A DNA stretch of 64,000 nt. Origin: Agapanthus africanus. Lineage: Eukaryota; Streptophyta; Magnoliopsida; Asparagales; Amaryllidaceae. Position numbers and translations under genes: made by a program. Below, one piece after another: positions 23,948-35,547 of this stretch; within the stretch, counting starts at the first letter, position 1, and each line of letters begins with the position of its first letter. The stretch is taken from contig JASDDO010000024.1 in assembly GCA_030015575.1 (NCBI GenBank), forward strand, positions 215,160,996 to 215,224,995, read 5' to 3'. The notes below the pieces were generated by a model. It did not search any database. It was not told the origin of the DNA and worked only from the letters and a program-made list of their open reading frames with translations.

Positions 23948-26840
23948 TCGGAACCTAGGCTTGACCTTATGGAACTTAGACTTGGTCGAGGGGGTATTAG
24001 ACCCGAAATTTCATCGCGTAGGTTGATGGAGTAGGTAACTTAAGTAGAGTGACGTACCATGTGTATGTTCCGCGGTATACTTACGATACGCTACTCTGCT
24101 TAAGAAGTCTTATGATGTACATTTCTTTGCACCGTATTCTATTCTTTCCTTTGATCTATCTTCATCGATGTCAGATGGTGGTTTTTGTTACCATGGTTGC
24201 ACGGACAGAGAAAGCTGCGGCTAGAGTTGCGGTCAGCATGAGCTCGTCTTGGACGAGGACTGACCAGGGCATAATTCCGGTGACTCACGATTGCATTGAG
24301 ATATCGTTTTATTGTATTTTTTATGACATGAGCGTCTTGATGGATTGTTTTTACTAAGATTTCTCGAAAGTTCAGATCAGCACCAGAGGATTGGGCCACT
24401 GCTAGAGGCCGGCTAGAATATGATGATCGTTAATGTATCGTTTATTTTTGAGGATCGAGGCATTGTTTAGCGTGCAGACGAATGAGCCAGTTGCTGCTGC
24501 GACTGACAAGATATCGCCTCAGATATTTGAAGCCATTGCAGCACGAGTTGTACTTAGGGATATGATAGAATATCGCTAGTCACATTGGATGAATGACTAG
24601 GACATGTGGTTCATTTGCATACCCCGATGAGAGGTCATCAGATTGATTGATTTCAGCTAGAGAAGACTTCACACAGGCACGTTAAGAGTCGATAGAAAAA
24701 AGGACGAATGAAGAGTATTCCTCCGACGATTTGGAAGAGTTTCCGAGGGCGTAGTTGGCCAGATACCTACCACAAGATATTGAGCTGTCGAGTTCGTAGT
24801 TTCGAAAGGGAGACTCTAGATATGAGTATAGCCGTTTGTAGCACAGTCCATACAGCTATGATAAGACGAGTTCGAATCAGTCCACATTAGAGAAAGTGGA
24901 GTAAGAGATTTGTACGAGATTTTGACGAGATGACGTTCCACTCCGTTGATATCAGAGATGCGATACGTATGCAGATGTGTTTAATATGGATATACCTTTT
25001 AGAAGAATTCGTGATGAGTATGCAGCTGTTCCGGAACAAGAAATAGATTTAGTAAAGGGTGATAACTTTCGGGCAGTTCGGTGGGAACGAGATTTGGGAG
25101 TACTACACGAGAAGACTTGGACCCAGGATCACGCACACCCAGTAGGCCATAGTTCGGCATCATCGACGAGACATGTTATGAGTGAACATGATAGTTGGCC
25201 AGAGATTTTTAGAGGATGTGCCAGAGTGGAACTGTTTTAGTCATCATTTCTATATTGGGCCGTTGAGCCGAGGAGTTATGTAACTGGAAATCCGCAGAGA
25301 GAGACGAGAGCCTAAAGGGCACAAGGCGTCAGACCCTGAACAGGAGGCAAGTAGATATCTTGCTCTGCTAGCTTTGGATGCACCGACACCTTCTTGATTT
25401 TGAAGGAAGGATATATCGACGACAATATTTACGATTTGCGATTTGGTGATTCGAATATCACGTGTCCGTCATTTTGGATTTCGGTATTTTGAGCGATTTA
25501 TTTGCATGATTGAGTTTTCGTGCACCACAGTCGCATTCGATTTCGATTTGATGTCGTTCGAGATGTTTGATTTTGATTTCATGCCTATGGTATGTATGTG
25601 ATTTGACTTGTGCTTTCGGTGTAGTTTTCATACACTTTTAGTACTTTGATTCGATTTTGTGCACGCTGATGCATGATTGTTAAGAAATTCTTGTTTGTGT
25701 AAATCAAATCAAATAGTCCCCGGCAACGGCGCCATTTGATTGATCTTTTCTTTGTGTGTGTTTAAGAAAATGAATAGAATCACAATCAAAGAATTGTTTT
25801 GACCGCAATCAACTACGGTGTCGGATGTAGATCGTTAGCGAGTGCGGATCGTCCACAGGGACAGTGTAATCGTTCGTCTTTTGAATTATATGAGTCGAAA
25901 CTTTTAAAGAAAAGAAAAGAAAACAATTCATGATTTATATTTGAAGTTCAAGAATTAGAAAATTTAGATCTAATAACAAGAAAAAGATAGAATCAAGAAT
26001 TGAGAGTTTGATGATTTTTCTAACCAAATATCAAGAATCGAAATGAGGCTCGTAGGAATCGATCGGATCTATAGACGTGATGCAATCTCAAGATGACGTA
26101 TTCTCATCCTTCGATGGATTGATACTAGATCGATGATGATCGACGAGAATTAGGGATTTCTAGTGAAACTAGGGTTTCATCATTTATCCCTTGTTCATTC
26201 GTCGATATCATTCACATTCTAGCCTCTAGTAAATTCAAGAAACGATCGTAGATCCCTAGTTTCGAGCGATCACAATCAAGAAAGTATCGCAACGAAACTA
26301 GGTCATCGGTTCTTGAACTTGCTAGGGTTTACAAAACCCGTAGGACTTAAGAATCGTTTTAAGATTTGTTACATCATCATTCTATTTATCGTCTCGACTT
26401 CTCGACGAGCGGAGTTTTACTCAAACATCACAACAAGAACTACAATTACAAATTGAGATCGAATCATGATGCAAGAATTTAAAGAAAACAAGATTAAAGA
26501 ATTTCACCTTTTATTTATATCGACAATTTCATTATATTCGCTCAAGAACTACAAGAGGAAGAACTCGATCGTCGATTTGGCTTCGCTCGGCTCCGTGAGT
26601 CGCGGATCGGCTTGGATCACTTGCTCGATTGGAGATCGGCTCCGCTCCTAAAAGGTTGAAGGGCTTCTCGCTTGATTGGTACTCGGGATCTTGAATTTGA
26701 TTGGAATTAGGGTTAGGGTTTCGCACAAGTCTTGTCACCAGACTTGTGGAAGAAGATGAAGAATTTAACTACTAAAGATTGGAAAAGACTAAAGATTATG
26801 GAATATGGAAGAACAACCTCAACCCTTAGATCTAGGTTCC

Positions 26841-26849
26841 TATTTATAG
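26841..26849 (-). promoter_or_regulatory. TATA box in 3' LTR of element B
   Basis: The minus strand reads CTATAAATAGG across this site. The same motif occurs at the equivalent place in the other LTR. Confidence 0.55.
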
Positions 26850-27146
26850 ACATCAAAACCCTAGATCTAGGATTTCAAAATTTGAATTTCCCTCCAAAAG
26901 TTTGTTGAGGAGATTTGAATTTCCCTCCAAAAGTTAGTTAGAGGAGAAGCTTCTAGATGTGATTAGTTAGGAGGGAGCTTCTAGAAATAGTTTGTTAAGA
27001 GCTTAATTAAGATTAGCTTTGCTTAATGATCTTTGCTGATCTGGAAGAAGCTTCGAGAGAATTCTGGAATTTGACGTGTCTTTCTGAGCTGTAGCCACTG
27101 AGATAGGAGTTGTGCACTAAAAACTGAGCGCTGACGTGGCAATACC

Positions 27147-27192
27147 GCCGCGGAACCGCGGCGCAAGCCGGCTCCCGCCGCGGTTCCGCGGC
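27147..27192. repeat. GC-rich double palindrome in LTR B
   Basis: Two 16-base blocks, GCCGCGGAACCGCGGC and GCCGCGGTTCCGCGGC, are each near-palindromic and are exact reverse complements of each other, separated by 14 bases. The copy in the other LTR is at 34480-34525. Confidence 0.85.
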
Positions 27193-27570
27193 TCTTTGGG
27201 GGCTTTAGGGCTTGAAAACTCTGGTGCTGATTTGGGCTGAAATAAGGGCCTTTATTGGATATGTTGAATTGTATTTTGCCTTTTGGATTGCTACCAGATT
27301 TCACAACTTGGAGTTGGTGTATTTTATCAGCTTCTTTTGGCTTTTGTTCCTGCAAATTCTCGAGACAAGTGTTGCGCAATATAGGGATGATGCGATGCCA
27401 TGATAAACACACAATTTCCTCAGAAATGTCGGTTTTAGAGTCTAACACATGCAATCTGATATTTCAGGGCTGTTTTGCTAATATGTGAAATATGAATACC
27501 GCACACTTCTAAATGAGTGCAAATGATAGGGAAATTGCCGTGTTAAGAATGCAGTATTTTCGACTGATCA

Positions 27571-27590
27571 AATTCCCCCAAACTTATTTT
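27571..27590 (-). other. Polypurine tract of element B
   Basis: On the minus strand AAGTTTGGGGGAATT ends exactly at the 3' LTR start. It fixes the orientation and the inner LTR edge. Confidence 0.8.
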
Positions 27591-29009
27591 CGATCGTCTC
27601 GAGCGAACTGTTTTATTAAAAAGAGAAGGAGAAAATAAAGAGAAAAATTAACTAGCACACTTTCGTAGGCAACACGATTGCACTGAGCACGTGCAACAAG
27701 CCTTTAAACCTCTTGGTGTCCCTAGTAGGAGGAGTGTTGTCTCCTGAGGGTTTTCAGCGGATTGCACCCACAAAATCCAATAATAAAAGGCAGATCATGA
27801 AATTTATATTTAAAGAAAAGAATTGTAAAAGAAAAGCTTCGAAAATTAGGGTTTCCAACTAAGCCAGCTTTTCGGTTGTCATGAGCCCTATCTTAATGGT
27901 CATGAAAAGATGTCGGAAATCACGTCCTCCCTCAATAAAACTTCGTCTTATTTTTCATTCCTATCTTTCTTTCAAACATCGATCATATAACCCTGCGTGT
28001 GTGTAAAGACATCCCTACACCCGGAGAATTCAATTCAAGCTATCATACTCTTGCTCATCAGCCTCAGTACTTTTTAATTAATGAATATTTAGATGAGATT
28101 GCTCACACACTTTCATGCGACCGTTAATACTTCTTGAGGTACTAACTGACCGATTACTCATGTGCTTGCTTATTTGGTGTATTTTCCTCGTCTTGCTCCA
28201 CCTCAGGCATAGCAGTGACTCCCAGACCAGTTGGCCTTAGGGCACTAGGTGAAAAGGCACCCTCGCTATATATTTTTTATTGCCCTTGGTGATAACAAAA
28301 CCAGTGTCTATTTTTCTCACCACTTTATATTTTCTTATTCACTTTTTTTTATTTCCTTCATACATCGGCTTTAAGACAAGAGCATTTCAAGGTATTCTCT
28401 ACTATCCCAGGCTTTAAGACGTGTGTAAGTGCGAATAGCAGGGTATCAACGTTCAAAATGTTTGGCTTCCAGAATAGAAACTATTTTTTAGACTTATTTT
28501 TATCCTCAGATTAGTGACATCCTTCATCTTACTAACCCTTGGGACAACGGCTCATAACTACTTATTACTAGTTCGTATAAGAAAACTTCTAATTTTCTTG
28601 GTTTTCTTAAATTTTTCTAATCTCATGGATGTAATTTTTCACTATCTAAACTTTTATTATCTTATTTATGTACAAAAAATATTTTTATAGTTTTTTGAAA
28701 TTTTTTTTAAAATTTTTTTATAGGTTTTGAAAAATGTTTTGTGCTTATGCAAATGATATGCAAATGATGCGAAAATAAGCACAAACCTCCCCCAAACTTG
28801 TTTTCAACAGTGTCCTCACTGTTGCCATCTGCTAAATCTCGAAAAACCTGTAAGCTTGGGAGGAATTTATTAGTGGGGGCAAAATATTTAAGTGAAGAAT
28901 CTCCCCCAAACTTTTTTTTGGCTCATCATTTTGTGTAGAAATTTTCTTTTCAAGAGCCAGAAAATATACCCTCCCAAACTGGAGTTATGCAATGTTAATA
29001 TTTTGAAAA
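27591..29009 (-). other. Post-Gag non-coding region of element B
   Basis: In autonomous Athila elements the polymerase domains would follow the protease. Here about 1.4 kb carries only stops in all frames and several G/T-rich runs on the minus strand (near 28785 and 28905) like the polypurine tract. No RT or integrase motif can be found. Confidence 0.7.
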
Positions 29010-31901
29010 TCATATGAGGGGGTCAAAAATCATTGGTCGATGCCAAGCTTTGCAAAGACCGAAGGTTAATACCAACCATTCAAAAATTTTATCAATGCAG
29101 TGCTCTGGTTGGTGGAAGAAGAAGTGGGGAAAGGTTAAGTGGTGGAATAGAATGTGTGTGCGTCTCATTTTGGAGAGACGATGCAGTGAATGTGATGGAT
29201 TACTCGCATTCTTTTTACAGTTCATAAGAAGGGGCGGAGGTTCAATTTCATTGATTGGGAGATGATTCATCTCAACACCCATGTCATTCAAAAATGCGAG
29301 TTCATTAGCGAAGATTTCCTCAAAAGTTCCATCAATGTCCCGATGACTAATGTCATCACAAAGTGCGGGGTGATCTTCAGACTCCAAAAACAGTTCATAA
29401 TCAGTGTTAATTGTTGACCCGGACATCTCGGTGGAAGAGTCCGTATGTGTATGATACATAGTTGGGTCAAACAATAACGTATAAAAAGAGTCAAGATCGG
29501 TATCATGAGGATTATCAAATTCGCTGCTGTCGACATCCATTAAGTCGACAGAACATACCTGAGCAATAGGTTCGGAGGGTACACTTCCCAACTTGTAAAT
29601 GTTCAGCTCTATTGACCTATTCCCGAAAGATAGGGTCATAGAACCATTACGACAGTTGATGATAGCATTGGAAGTGGCCAAAAAGGGGCGACCTAAAATC
29701 ACCGGAATTTGATTCCGTGGGTTCGCTACAGGCTGTGTATCAATTACAATAAAATCCACAGGAAATATGAATTCTCCGATTTTTATTAACACATCCTCCA
29801 GTTTACCCCTAGGTTTGGTGATTGATCGGTCAGCCATCTGGAGAGTTATGCTCGAAGGCTTCAACTCTCCGATACCTAGTTGCTCATAAACTGAGTATGG
29901 AAGCAAGTTAACACTAGCGCCAAGGTCTAGTAGAGCACGGTTAATGTGTTTTTCCCCAATAGAAATGGAAATAGTAGGATATCCAGGGTCCTTACGTTTC
30001 CTCGGTAATTGCTGGGGAAAGGCTGTGTCTACTGTTTTTGCCATGAATATCTTCTTGGGCACTTGAGTCTTCCTCTTCCTAGTGCACAAGTTCTTAAGAG
30101 TTTTTGCATAGGACGGAACTTGTTGGATAGCATCTAGGAGAGGGATGTTGATGTTAACTTGCTTAAAAATGTTCATAATCTTCTCCATATGTGGACTCGG
30201 TGTGTTAGCCATTAACCGATTAGGATAAGGTGCTTTAGCAATAAGCGCTGGGTCCATCATAGGAGAAGGAAGTGTGTGTGGACCCGATCCCAAAATAGAA
30301 GTGGGGATCGTCCGTGGAGGAGTAAAAGAGGTGGACTGAAGTGGCGAGCCTTTTGGGAAATGAAGAATATGCTCGGAAGAAGGTGGTGGGGTAGAAGAAC
30401 TGGGGTCAGAATTAGAAGTGTGTGTGTGAGGAAAGGTCTCAGCCGGGGTGTTATTGATTGATTTATCAGTATCATCAAACTCTTCCCCAACGTGAGTGTC
30501 AAGCACTCTTCCAGATCTCAACGTGATTGCATCCACATGATGTGAATAGCCAGGATTGGGTAAAGGTTGAGCTGGAAGTTTCCCTTTCTCTCTTGCACCC
30601 ATTTCGGCTTTTAATCGTGCAATTTCTTCTTCCATCGATTTAATACTCTCGCTTTGGGATGCAGAGTTTTTCTCAATTTTATCGACAGAAGACTTTATTT
30701 TAGCCGATACTTGCATGAGATTTGTTAGAAGCAAGTTTATGAATGAAGAGGATTCATCAGTCCCGGTCAACTGCAAAGGACTAGATGGTGCGGGTGTGTT
30801 GACTGGATTTTGAAAATTTTGTGATTGAAAGGGGTGCTGACTCAATTGAAGTTGTGGGTGCTGTTGTGGTGGAGGGACCCCTTGGAAATTGTTTTGGGTT
30901 GGAACCGTGTTTTGAGATTGTGATTGGTTCCAAGCAAAATTAGGATGATTCCTCCAACCCTGATTATATGTGGAAGAAAATAGATCGTTTCTAGGTCTTT
31001 GAAATGCGGCATTGGTATGCTCATGACCTTGAAACGGACATTCTTCCGTCAAATGTGAAGGATCAGAACAACATCCACATACAGTTTTGGAGAGTGATAT
31101 TTGACTTAGGGCGGCAGCTAAAAATTTGTTTTCCATAGCGTCAAATTTCTTGTGTAAAGCTGAAATTTCAGCTCTAATTCCTATGGAAATATCATTGCCA
31201 TCCCTAGACGATTGATTCACACCCTCCCACTGTAAAGATTTTTCAGCGAAATTTTCTAGAAAATTCCAGGCTTCCCCATCATCTTTAGTCATGAAGTTGC
31301 CTTGACACATAGATTCAAGGGTCTGTCTTGTGTTAGGATTAATGCCCTCATAAATGATTCGGCACAGTTCCCATCTCGGGATGCCGTGATGTGGACATTG
31401 GACTAACAGATCCTTGAAGCGTTCAAGACATTTTGAAAATGTTTCATTTGGAAGCTGGGTGAATTGATAGATTTCGCTACGGACTCGAGCTGTCTTTTGA
31501 TGTGGGTAGAATTTCTTAAGGAATGCTTTGACGAATTCGTCCCAATTTGAAATGGAATGTGCGGTAGTGTTATATAGCCACTTCTCGGCTAAATCGCACA
31601 AAGTGAATGGGAGAAGACGTAGACGCATAACATCCATAGAAAGCTGTGAGGTACCCATCATTGCGCATACATTTTCAAATTTGGTGATAAATGCATATGC
31701 GTCTTCAGTCTCGAGACCGTAAAATTTTGGTAGAAGGTTGATGTATTGGGGTTTTATTTGAAAATTTTCCCCGTTGGCTGGTGGAATGGAAAGACAGGTG
31801 GAAAGATAGCACCTCTCTTGGAGAGAGATGCGAGGTGGATTCTGCGCACCAACGGACGGCGGAAGATTAGTGGAAAAGAAGTTCGATGGAGGTGGATCCA
31901 T
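29010..31901 (-). CDS. gag-pro: Gag-protease polyprotein of Athila-like element B
   Basis: A single undisrupted frame of 963 codons. Residues about 50-215 are a retrotransposon Gag (capsid) domain with typical LPKFYGLETEDA and WDEFVKAFLKKFYP segments. A zinc knuckle C-x2-C-x4-H-x4-C (CCSDPSHLTEEC context) lies near residue 275-288, then a Gln/Pro/Ser-rich linker, and a short Glu/Lys-rich coiled-coil-like helix at about 405-440. An aspartic protease follows at about 640-770: catalytic ALLDLGASVNLLP near 655 and the ILGRPFLAT segment near 740. The tail (about 800-963) is acidic and not conserved; it does not lead into reverse transcriptase. Gag would package element RNA in the cytoplasm and the protease would mature it; polymerase and integrase must come from elsewhere. 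The start is the first Met of the frame, 1.1 kb after the primer site. Confidence 0.93.
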   Translation of the reverse strand: MDPPPSNFFSTNLPPSVGAQNPPRISLQERCYLSTCLSIPPANGENFQIKPQYINLLPKFYGLETEDAYAFITKFENVCAMMGTSQLSMDVMRLRLLPFTLCDLAEKWLYNTTAHSISNWDEFVKAFLKKFYPHQKTARVRSEIYQFTQLPNETFSKCLERFKDLLVQCPHHGIPRWELCRIIYEGINPNTRQTLESMCQGNFMTKDDGEAWNFLENFAEKSLQWEGVNQSSRDGNDISIGIRAEISALHKKFDAMENKFLAAALSQISLSKTVCGCCSDPSHLTEECPFQGHEHTNAAFQRPRNDLFSSTYNQGWRNHPNFAWNQSQSQNTVPTQNNFQGVPPPQQHPQLQLSQHPFQSQNFQNPVNTPAPSSPLQLTGTDESSSFINLLLTNLMQVSAKIKSSVDKIEKNSASQSESIKSMEEEIARLKAEMGAREKGKLPAQPLPNPGYSHHVDAITLRSGRVLDTHVGEEFDDTDKSINNTPAETFPHTHTSNSDPSSSTPPPSSEHILHFPKGSPLQSTSFTPPRTIPTSILGSGPHTLPSPMMDPALIAKAPYPNRLMANTPSPHMEKIMNIFKQVNINIPLLDAIQQVPSYAKTLKNLCTRKRKTQVPKKIFMAKTVDTAFPQQLPRKRKDPGYPTISISIGEKHINRALLDLGASVNLLPYSVYEQLGIGELKPSSITLQMADRSITKPRGKLEDVLIKIGEFIFPVDFIVIDTQPVANPRNQIPVILGRPFLATSNAIINCRNGSMTLSFGNRSIELNIYKLGSVPSEPIAQVCSVDLMDVDSSEFDNPHDTDLDSFYTLLFDPTMYHTHTDSSTEMSGSTINTDYELFLESEDHPALCDDISHRDIDGTFEEIFANELAFLNDMGVEMNHLPINEIEPPPLLMNCKKNASNPSHSLHRLSKMRRTHILFHHLTFPHFFFHQPEHCIDKIFEWLVLTFGLCKAWHRPMIFDPLI

Positions 31902-32986
31902 CGATGTGGGTGTGGTGGTGGGTAAAAGAAAGGGTAACTGTAGAAATACCGACTTTTGGGTCGATAAAAGGAAACGCGGACTTAACGGGCACTAGAAACC
32001 CGTGTCCAGCTTATCTTGCACTAAAAAGGGTTAGTACAAGTGGCAGCGTGAATTTATAATTAGGGGAAATGATATGAATGCGGTGTTTGTTTTGAAAAAT
32101 TGGACGGATTTTTGAAAATATGATGCAACACAACAAATGCAACACACAAAACCTTAATTCTAGGGGTCACCTAGGTCAAAGCTCTAGACCGCTCCTAACT
32201 GCCAAAAGACAAGTCGCAGGATAAATCCTCCACTGCCTCTTTGTCCCCCTGTGGCCGGTAAGTGGGAAGGTACTCCACTATGTAAGTAGTGGGCCTTATT
32301 AATAACCACCAGCCTTCGACACACTTGTCTTCGACACCACAAGAAAACACGGATAAGCAATGAATTACCCACGGCCTTCTTCTGTCCTAAGTGAGCGTGA
32401 CGGTTCTTAGAGTCATCTCTAGATATTTTTTAATTAATAAGGGTAAATGCGGATGCGAATTTTGCGATTTTCGGGGCTTAGGAAGGGTAATGAACTCCCC
32501 ACCTAATTTGGATTTGGTCTTTGCCCCTTAATGTCCGTATTAATTATGCAAACAACGACAAGAATAAAAAACACGCACAATTTTAATTTGCTTTTTGCGG
32601 CGCTGCGATTATTTGCAAAGAAACCTGCACAAAATATTAATTGGAGCAGATGAGGGGAGAGATAAGAAAGATAGAGACTTACAGAGCAAAATTGGTACAG
32701 TGAAGCAGCAAGATTGCCGCGGAATCGCCGCAAGAGGAGGGTGTTTGCCGCGGAATCGCGGTTGGATGGTGGGATCTCTGCACAGAAATTTAGCACAATG
32801 CTTCTATTGCTCCCTTTAGCTCTCTGGAATATTCACAAAATTTTTATCCAAGCTCCAATGATTCCAGATTTCCTCGCAATCAAATCACAACAACACGTAT
32901 TAGTGTTTGCGTGAATTTTGATCTAAAAATTATAATGGAATAAATTTTTCAACTCAAATTTCAAAATACGAACAATTAGCGCACTA
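31902..32986 (-). other. Leader (5' untranslated region) of element B
   Basis: Non-coding, between primer site and gag start. It contains two copies of GCCGCGGAATCGC (32716-32728 and 32747-32759) that resemble half of the palindrome in the LTR. This is where a packaging or dimer signal would be expected; that function is inferred only. Confidence 0.6.
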
Positions 32987-33004
32987 TCCCTGGCAACGGC
33001 GCCA
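32987..33004 (-). other. Primer binding site of element B (tRNA-Asp type)
   Basis: The minus strand reads TGGCGCCGTTGCCAGGGA two bases after the 5' LTR. This primer site is characteristic of Athila and Tat elements of plants. Confidence 0.88.
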
Positions 33005-33049
33005 TTTGATTGTTAAGAAATTCTTGTTTGTGTAAATCAAATCAAATAG

Positions 33050-33067
33050 TCCCCGGCAACGACGCCA
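33050..33067 (-). repeat. Duplicate primer-site sequence inside the 5' LTR
   Basis: The minus strand reads TGGCGTCGTTGCCGGGGA, preceded by CAATCAAA as at the functional site. The other LTR has the unmutated TGGCGCC version at 25717-25734. It implies that the LTR end grew by a 63-base duplication that captured a primer site. Confidence 0.85.
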
Positions 33068-34173
33068 TTTGATTGATCTTTTCTTTGTGTGTGTTTAAGA
33101 AAATGAATAGAATCACAATCAAAGAATTGTTTTGACCGCAATCAACTACGGTGTCGGATGTAGATCGTTAGCGAGTGCGGATCGTCCACAGGGACAGTGT
33201 AATCGTTCGTCTTTTGAATTATACGAGTCGAAACTTTTAAAGAAAAGAAAACAAAACAATTCATGATTTATATTTGAAGTTCAAGAATTAGAAAATTTAG
33301 ATCTAATAACAAGAAAAAGATAGAATCAAGAATTGAGAGTTTGATGATTTTTCCAACCAAATATCAAGAATCGAAATGAGGCTCGTAGGAATCGATCGGA
33401 TCTATAGACGTGATGCAATCTCAAGATGACGTATTCTCATCCTTCGATGGATTGATACTAGATCGATGATGATCGACGAGAATTAGGGATTTCTAGTGAA
33501 ACTAGGGTTTCATCATTTATCCCTTGTTCATTCGTCGATATCATTCACATTCTAGCCTCTAGTAAATTCAAGAAATGATCGTAGATCCCTAGTTTCGAGC
33601 GATCACAATCAAGAAAGTATCGCAACGAAACTAGGTCATCTGTTCTTGAACTTGCTAGGGTTTACAAAACCCGTAGGACTTAAGAATCGTTTTAAGATTT
33701 GTTACATCATCATTCTATTTATCGTCTCGACTCCTCGACGAGCGGAGTTTTACTCAAACATCACAACAAGAATTACAATTACAAATTGAGATCGAATCAT
33801 GATGCAAGAATTTAAAGAAAACAAGATTAAAGAATTTCACCTTTTATTTATATCGACAATTTCATTACATTCGCTCAAGAACTACAAGAGGAAGAACTCG
33901 ATCGTCGATGTGGCTTCGCTCGGCTCCGTGAGTCGCGGATCGGCTTGGATCACTTGCTCGATTGGAGATCGGCTCCGCTCCTAAAAGGTTGAAGGGCTTC
34001 TCGCTTGATTGGTACTCGGGATCTTGAATTTGATTGGAATTAGGGTTAGGGTTTCGCACAAGTCTTGTCACTAGACTTGTGGAAGAAGATGAAGAATTTA
34101 ACTACAAAAGATTGGAGAAGACTAAAGATTATGGAATATGGAAGAACAACCTCAACCCTTAGATCTAGGTTCC

Positions 34174-34182
34174 TATTTATAG
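34174..34182 (-). promoter_or_regulatory. TATA box in 5' LTR of element B
   Basis: CTATAAATAGG on the minus strand, placed in the LTR that would drive transcription of gag-pro. Confidence 0.55.
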
Positions 34183-34903
34183 ACATCAAAACCCTAGATC
34201 TAGGATTTCAAAATTTGAATTTCCCTCCAAAAGTTTGTTGAGGAGATTTGAATTTCCCTCCAAAAGTTAGTTAGAGGAGAAACTTCTAGATGTGATTAGT
34301 TAGGAGGGAGCTTCTAGAAATAGTTTGTTAGGAGCTTAATTAAGATTAGCTTTGCTTAATGATCTTTGCTGATCTGGAAGAAGCTTCGAGAGAATTATGG
34401 AATTTGACGTGTCTTTCTGAGCTGTAGCCACTGAGATAAGAGTCGTGCACTAAAAACTGAGCGCTGACGTGGCAATACCGCCGCGGAACCGCGGCCCAAG
34501 CCGGCTCCCGCCGCGGTTCCGCGGCTCTTTGGGGGCTTTAGGGCTTGAAAACTCTGGTGCTGATTTGGGCTGAAATAAGGGCCTTTATTGGATATGTTGA
34601 ATTGTATTTTCCCCTTTGGATTGCTACCAGATCTCACAACTTGGAGTTGGTGTATTTTATCAGCTTCTTTTGGCTTTTGTTCCTGCAAATTCTCGAGACA
34701 AGTGTTGCGCAATATAGGGATGATGCGATGCCATGATAAACACACAATTTCCTCAGAAATGTCGGTTTTAGAGTCTAACATATGCAATCTGATATTTCAG
34801 GGTTGTTTTGCTAATATGTGAAATATGAATACCGCACACTTCTAAATGAGTTCAAATGATAGGGAAATTGCCGTGTTAAGAATGCAGTATTTTCGACTGA
34901 TCA

Positions 34904-35516
34904 ATGCACATGATTGTGAGATTTTATACCACGGTATACTTGATTTGGACTGAGGTATGTTGTATACCGTCGATTCAATTGTGATATTCGATATGTGTTA
35001 TCGTGCACCTTATGCATTTGATTTGGATTCTTGCGCATACTCGGCGCGCTTAATGCGATTTTGATGCATACCAGATGCACTAAATCGGGATTCTTCGTGC
35101 ATATCAGATGCACCTGATATTGTTGTCAGGCACACTCATTGCCTTTGACAAGTGTTTTCGTGCACACCCGTTGCAATTAGATTTTGTTTCTGTGCACATG
35201 TATGGCACATTCATTGATTTCGATTTTTGTGCGCATTAGATGCACGTGGCAATATTACATATACTATTGAGTACGATTTCCTATGAGCAGTTCGTTCTTA
35301 TGATATTTAATATTTGGTTTAGTAACCGAACAGGACAGTTCTGAGAAAAGTACCTCGGTGTTTTTGCATGAATTGATAGTTATCAAAGGGATTTCCAAAA
35401 AGGAGCTACAGTCTCAATATTTTTCCTATGTGTCCGAGATGACACGAAACAGTTTACAAAGGAAACCCTTCTAAATTATTTTCAAAAGGCGGGACGTGTA
35501 TGTTAAACAAAAGATA

Positions 35517-35547
<31 letters not shown>

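Larger units (their letters stand above)
23836..25673 (+). other. Left internal region of element A, non-coding
   Basis: This region holds the primer site, a (GC)n(AC)n and (TA)n tract at 23902-23947, and degenerate sequence. Short frames such as 24977-25240 show no domain that I recognise. It may be decayed gag: a short open stretch near 24440-24590 is followed by many stops. ATGCA at 25669-25673 is the left target copy of element B. Confidence 0.6.
25674..27570 (-). repeat. 3' LTR of element B
   Basis: It is the same length as the other LTR and nearly identical. It includes a minus-strand TATA box (26841-26849), a GC-rich double palindrome (27147-27192) and, close to its 3' end in element orientation, a second primer-site-like sequence (25717-25734). 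Confidence 0.95.
25674..34903 (-). mobile_element. Athila-like Ty3/gypsy element B, non-autonomous
   Basis: Both ends carry 1897-base direct LTRs starting TGATTGTTAAG and ending GACTGATCA on the plus strand, flanked by ATGCA at 25669-25673 and 34904-34908. The element is read on the minus strand: primer site TGGCGCCGTTGCCAGGGA (tRNA-Asp type, as in Athila/Tat) at 32987-33004, leader 31902-32986, Gag-protease ORF 31901-29010, then about 1.4 kb non-coding and a G-rich polypurine tract at 27571-27590. No reverse transcriptase, RNase H or integrase is present. I counted about 25-30 differences between the LTRs by eye, roughly 1.5 %, indicating a recent insertion. Confidence 0.95.
33007..34903 (-). 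repeat. 5' LTR of element B
   Basis: It is the partner of 25674-27570, 1897 bases. A minus-strand TATA box is at 34174-34182. A second primer-site-like sequence lies at 33050-33067, 63 bases from the real one. Confidence 0.95.

Noticed and set aside
25674..25680. LTR B starting at TGTTAAG with other target sites
   Set aside because: With TGATTG..GATCA as ends the flanks are a perfect ATGCA duplication and both LTRs are 1897 bases; the alternative gives no duplication.
27571..29009. Hidden reverse transcriptase after the protease of element B
   Set aside because: No RT, RNase H or integrase motif in any minus-strand frame; the terminal words FGLCKAWHRP resemble RT only over a few residues.
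29014..29265. Plus-strand frames opposite gag-pro of element B
   Set aside because: Shadows of the long minus-strand coding frame.
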